DNA of 64,000 nucleotides. Origin: Micrococcus porci (GTDB lineage: Bacteria; Actinomycetota; Actinomycetes; Actinomycetales; Micrococcaceae). The translations under genes were made by a program, and so were the position numbers. The DNA is taken from the NCBI RefSeq assembly GCF_020097155.1, contig NZ_CP083691.1, positions 1,054,001 through 1,118,000 on the forward strand, given 5' to 3'. Shown in pieces: positions 62,991 through 64,000 of the stretch. Position 1 is the first letter of the stretch, and every line of letters starts with the position of its first letter. Under the pieces are notes generated by a model, which worked only from the letters and a program-made list of their open reading frames with translations, searched no databases and was not told the DNA's origin.

Positions 62991-64000
62991 TCAGGGGAGC
63001 GGGGTGAAGAGGAGGTGGGCGCAGACCTGCAGTGCGACGACCCCCACCAGGATGCCGCTCAGCGGAGCGAGGAGCCCGGGCCGGCGGCCGCGGAGGAGTC
63101 CCGCGGTCATCACCGCCGCCATGACGCCCAGGGCGGCCAATGCCGGCCAGACGGGGAACAGGGTGGCCGACGTCGACACGTTGCCCAGGACCATGGCGAG
63201 CGAGACCGCGAGGGCCACGCCCGCGGCGACGACGCACGTCGCGATCCGCGTCCCCCGGCCCAGGAGGGGCTTCACCGCGCTGTGGGAGCCACGCCCTGTG
63301 CCGGCGGGACGGCGGCCCGCGGCCTGGCCGGCGGCGCGGACCTGCGCCTCCGCGAGGCGTGCCGCGGCCCGGTGCTCGCGGCTGTGCGGCTGCTCGCGCC
63401 AGGAGCCGGTCTCGGGGTCGATCCAGTCGGAGCGGAAGCCGTGGGCGTCCACGGTGGCGGACTCCGGCCGGTGGCGGCGCAGGTACCACGAGGGCTCGGC
63501 CGCCGGGCGCGCGGCCGCGTCGCGCGCGGGCTGAGCCGGGGCCATGCGGCGCTCGCCCTCGCCGTCCCATCGGGTCACGAGCCACCACACCAGCACGGCC
63601 AGGGCGGTGAGGCCGATCAGGGAGCCCGGGCCGCCCAGGACGGGGGCGATCAGCGTGAAGCCCGCCCCGAGCACGACGTTGAGCGCGCCGATCGCGGCGA
63701 TCGCGGCGATGGCGACCGGGGCGTCGGACCACTCGCCGCGGCGCAGGCGGCCGTAGTGGACCCGCCCGTCGGCGTCCGGCAGGACGGCCCACGCCAGGGC
63801 GTACCCGAGCAGCCCGATCCCGGCTGAGACCACGCACAGCGCCACGAACACGCCGCGTGACAGGAGCGGGTCGATCCGGTAGCGCTCGGCCACGCCGGCG
63901 AGCACCCCGCCGACCCAGGAGGAACGCGACCGGCGCACGCCCCAGCCCTCCACCGGGCGGCGCAGCCAGACCGGCAGGACCTCGAGGCCGTCGGGTGCCG
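62991..64000 (-). CDS. PspC domain membrane protein, start beyond window
   Basis: The frame is open from the right edge to the stop at 62991, at least 336 residues. The PspC domain WGVRRSRSSWVGGVLAGVAE and GLLGYALAWAVLPDADG is preceded by LEVLPVWLRRPVEGW, which aligns with the IRALGF region of the smaller paralogue, so the true start lies beyond 64000; a GTG at 63953 would cut into the domain. Several more helices follow, a polar segment with EPSWYLRRHRPE and LPGSW-like DPETGSWREQPHS, then four C-terminal helices. Such proteins are often linked to two-component sensors of the LiaS/VraS type, which may lie to the right. Confidence 0.8.
   Translation of the reverse strand, partial: APDGLEVLPVWLRRPVEGWGVRRSRSSWVGGVLAGVAERYRIDPLLSRGVFVALCVVSAGIGLLGYALAWAVLPDADGRVHYGRLRRGEWSDAPVAIAAIAAIGALNVVLGAGFTLIAPVLGGPGSLIGLTALAVLVWWLVTRWDGEGERRMAPAQPARDAAARPAAEPSWYLRRHRPESATVDAHGFRSDWIDPETGSWREQPHSREHRAAARLAEAQVRAAGQAAGRRPAGTGRGSHSAVKPLLGRGTRIATCVVAAGVALAVSLAMVLGNVSTSATLFPVWPALAALGVMAAVMTAGLLRGRRPGLLAPLSGILVGVVALQVCAHLLFTPLP

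Noticed and set aside
1..64000. CRISPR arrays, insertion sequences, prophage genes, rRNA operon and replication origin.
   Set aside because: I saw no regular short repeats with unique spacers, no transposase or integrase frames, no rRNA-like sequence and no dnaA-box clusters.

Overview
The window comes from the chromosome of a very GC-rich actinobacterium, most likely Micrococcus luteus or a close relative (family Micrococcaceae). The evidence is the extreme third-position GC, mycothiol synthase (mshD), a GlnR-type orphan response regulator beside it, a spread-out menaquinone set that includes a MenJ-type reductase, an Rpf/transglycosylase-like secreted protein, and the actinobacterial order tRNA-Thr, tRNA-Met, two MaoC-type dehydratases, murB. 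I see no insertion sequence, prophage, CRISPR array, rRNA operon or plasmid gene. It reads as core chromosome.

Layout. 1-5371: PLD-nuclease N-terminal and DUF4229 small membrane proteins (divergent), menA, menE, an AspT/YidE-type transporter, menB. 5600-11337: an atypical glucose-6-phosphate dehydrogenase divergent from a GH15 trehalase/glucoamylase, then oligopeptidase B. 11607-14123: Rpf-like secreted protein and a purine permease. 14179-18622: an Lrp/AsnC regulator divergent from a 2-oxo acid dehydrogenase operon (E1 alpha, E1 beta, E2). 18694-28278: PAP2 phosphatase, a SUKH-like protein, menC, PhoX phosphatase behind a PHO-box-like repeat, then menD-menJ-polyprenyl diphosphate synthase with overlapping ends. 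28434-36409: a secreted SH3b protein with an esterase-like domain, HIT and SUKH pair, VOC protein, RarD, ferredoxin-NADP reductase, an MFS exporter, an unknown protein and YajQ. 36601-36682: tRNA-Tyr. 36777-43600: unknown protein, AlkA-like glycosylase, cystathionine beta-synthase and gamma-synthase, amidohydrolase, membrane protein. 43923-46049: DEAD-box helicase with a long leader. 46166-48935: tRNA-Thr, tRNA-Met, small membrane protein, two MaoC dehydratases, murB. 49069-54399: asd, small membrane protein, folA, thyA, and a GntR regulator between two related membrane proteins. 54540-64000: GNAT protein, MutT1-like Nudix/phosphatase, mshD, glnR, membrane proteins, nitrobindin-like protein, YgfZ, GNAT protein, pfkA and two PspC-domain proteins.

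Six menaquinone enzymes (MenA, B, C, D, E, J) and a long-chain prenyl diphosphate synthase lie in the first 28 kb, enough for most of the ring and side-chain pathway. MenF, MenH, the thioesterase and the MenG methyltransferase are not in the window. Cbs and MetB form a transsulfuration pair. FolA and ThyA form the thymidylate cycle.

Regulation. The most striking pattern is that at least 22 genes have a TANNNT hexamer exactly 6 or 7 bases before the start codon, so transcription should begin at or next to the first base of the start codon (leaderless mRNA). This decides several starts. Other genes have clear GGAGG-type ribosome sites. Hairpins placed as terminators lie in many convergent and tandem gaps. 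Two large palindromic intergenic elements (5437-5582 and 48959-49034) are not explained by gene content. Nothing here is certainly a new system. The best candidates for a second look are the palindrome-controlled GntR/paired-membrane-protein operon, the leaderless promoter set, the secreted SH3b-esterase and the atypical G6PDH.
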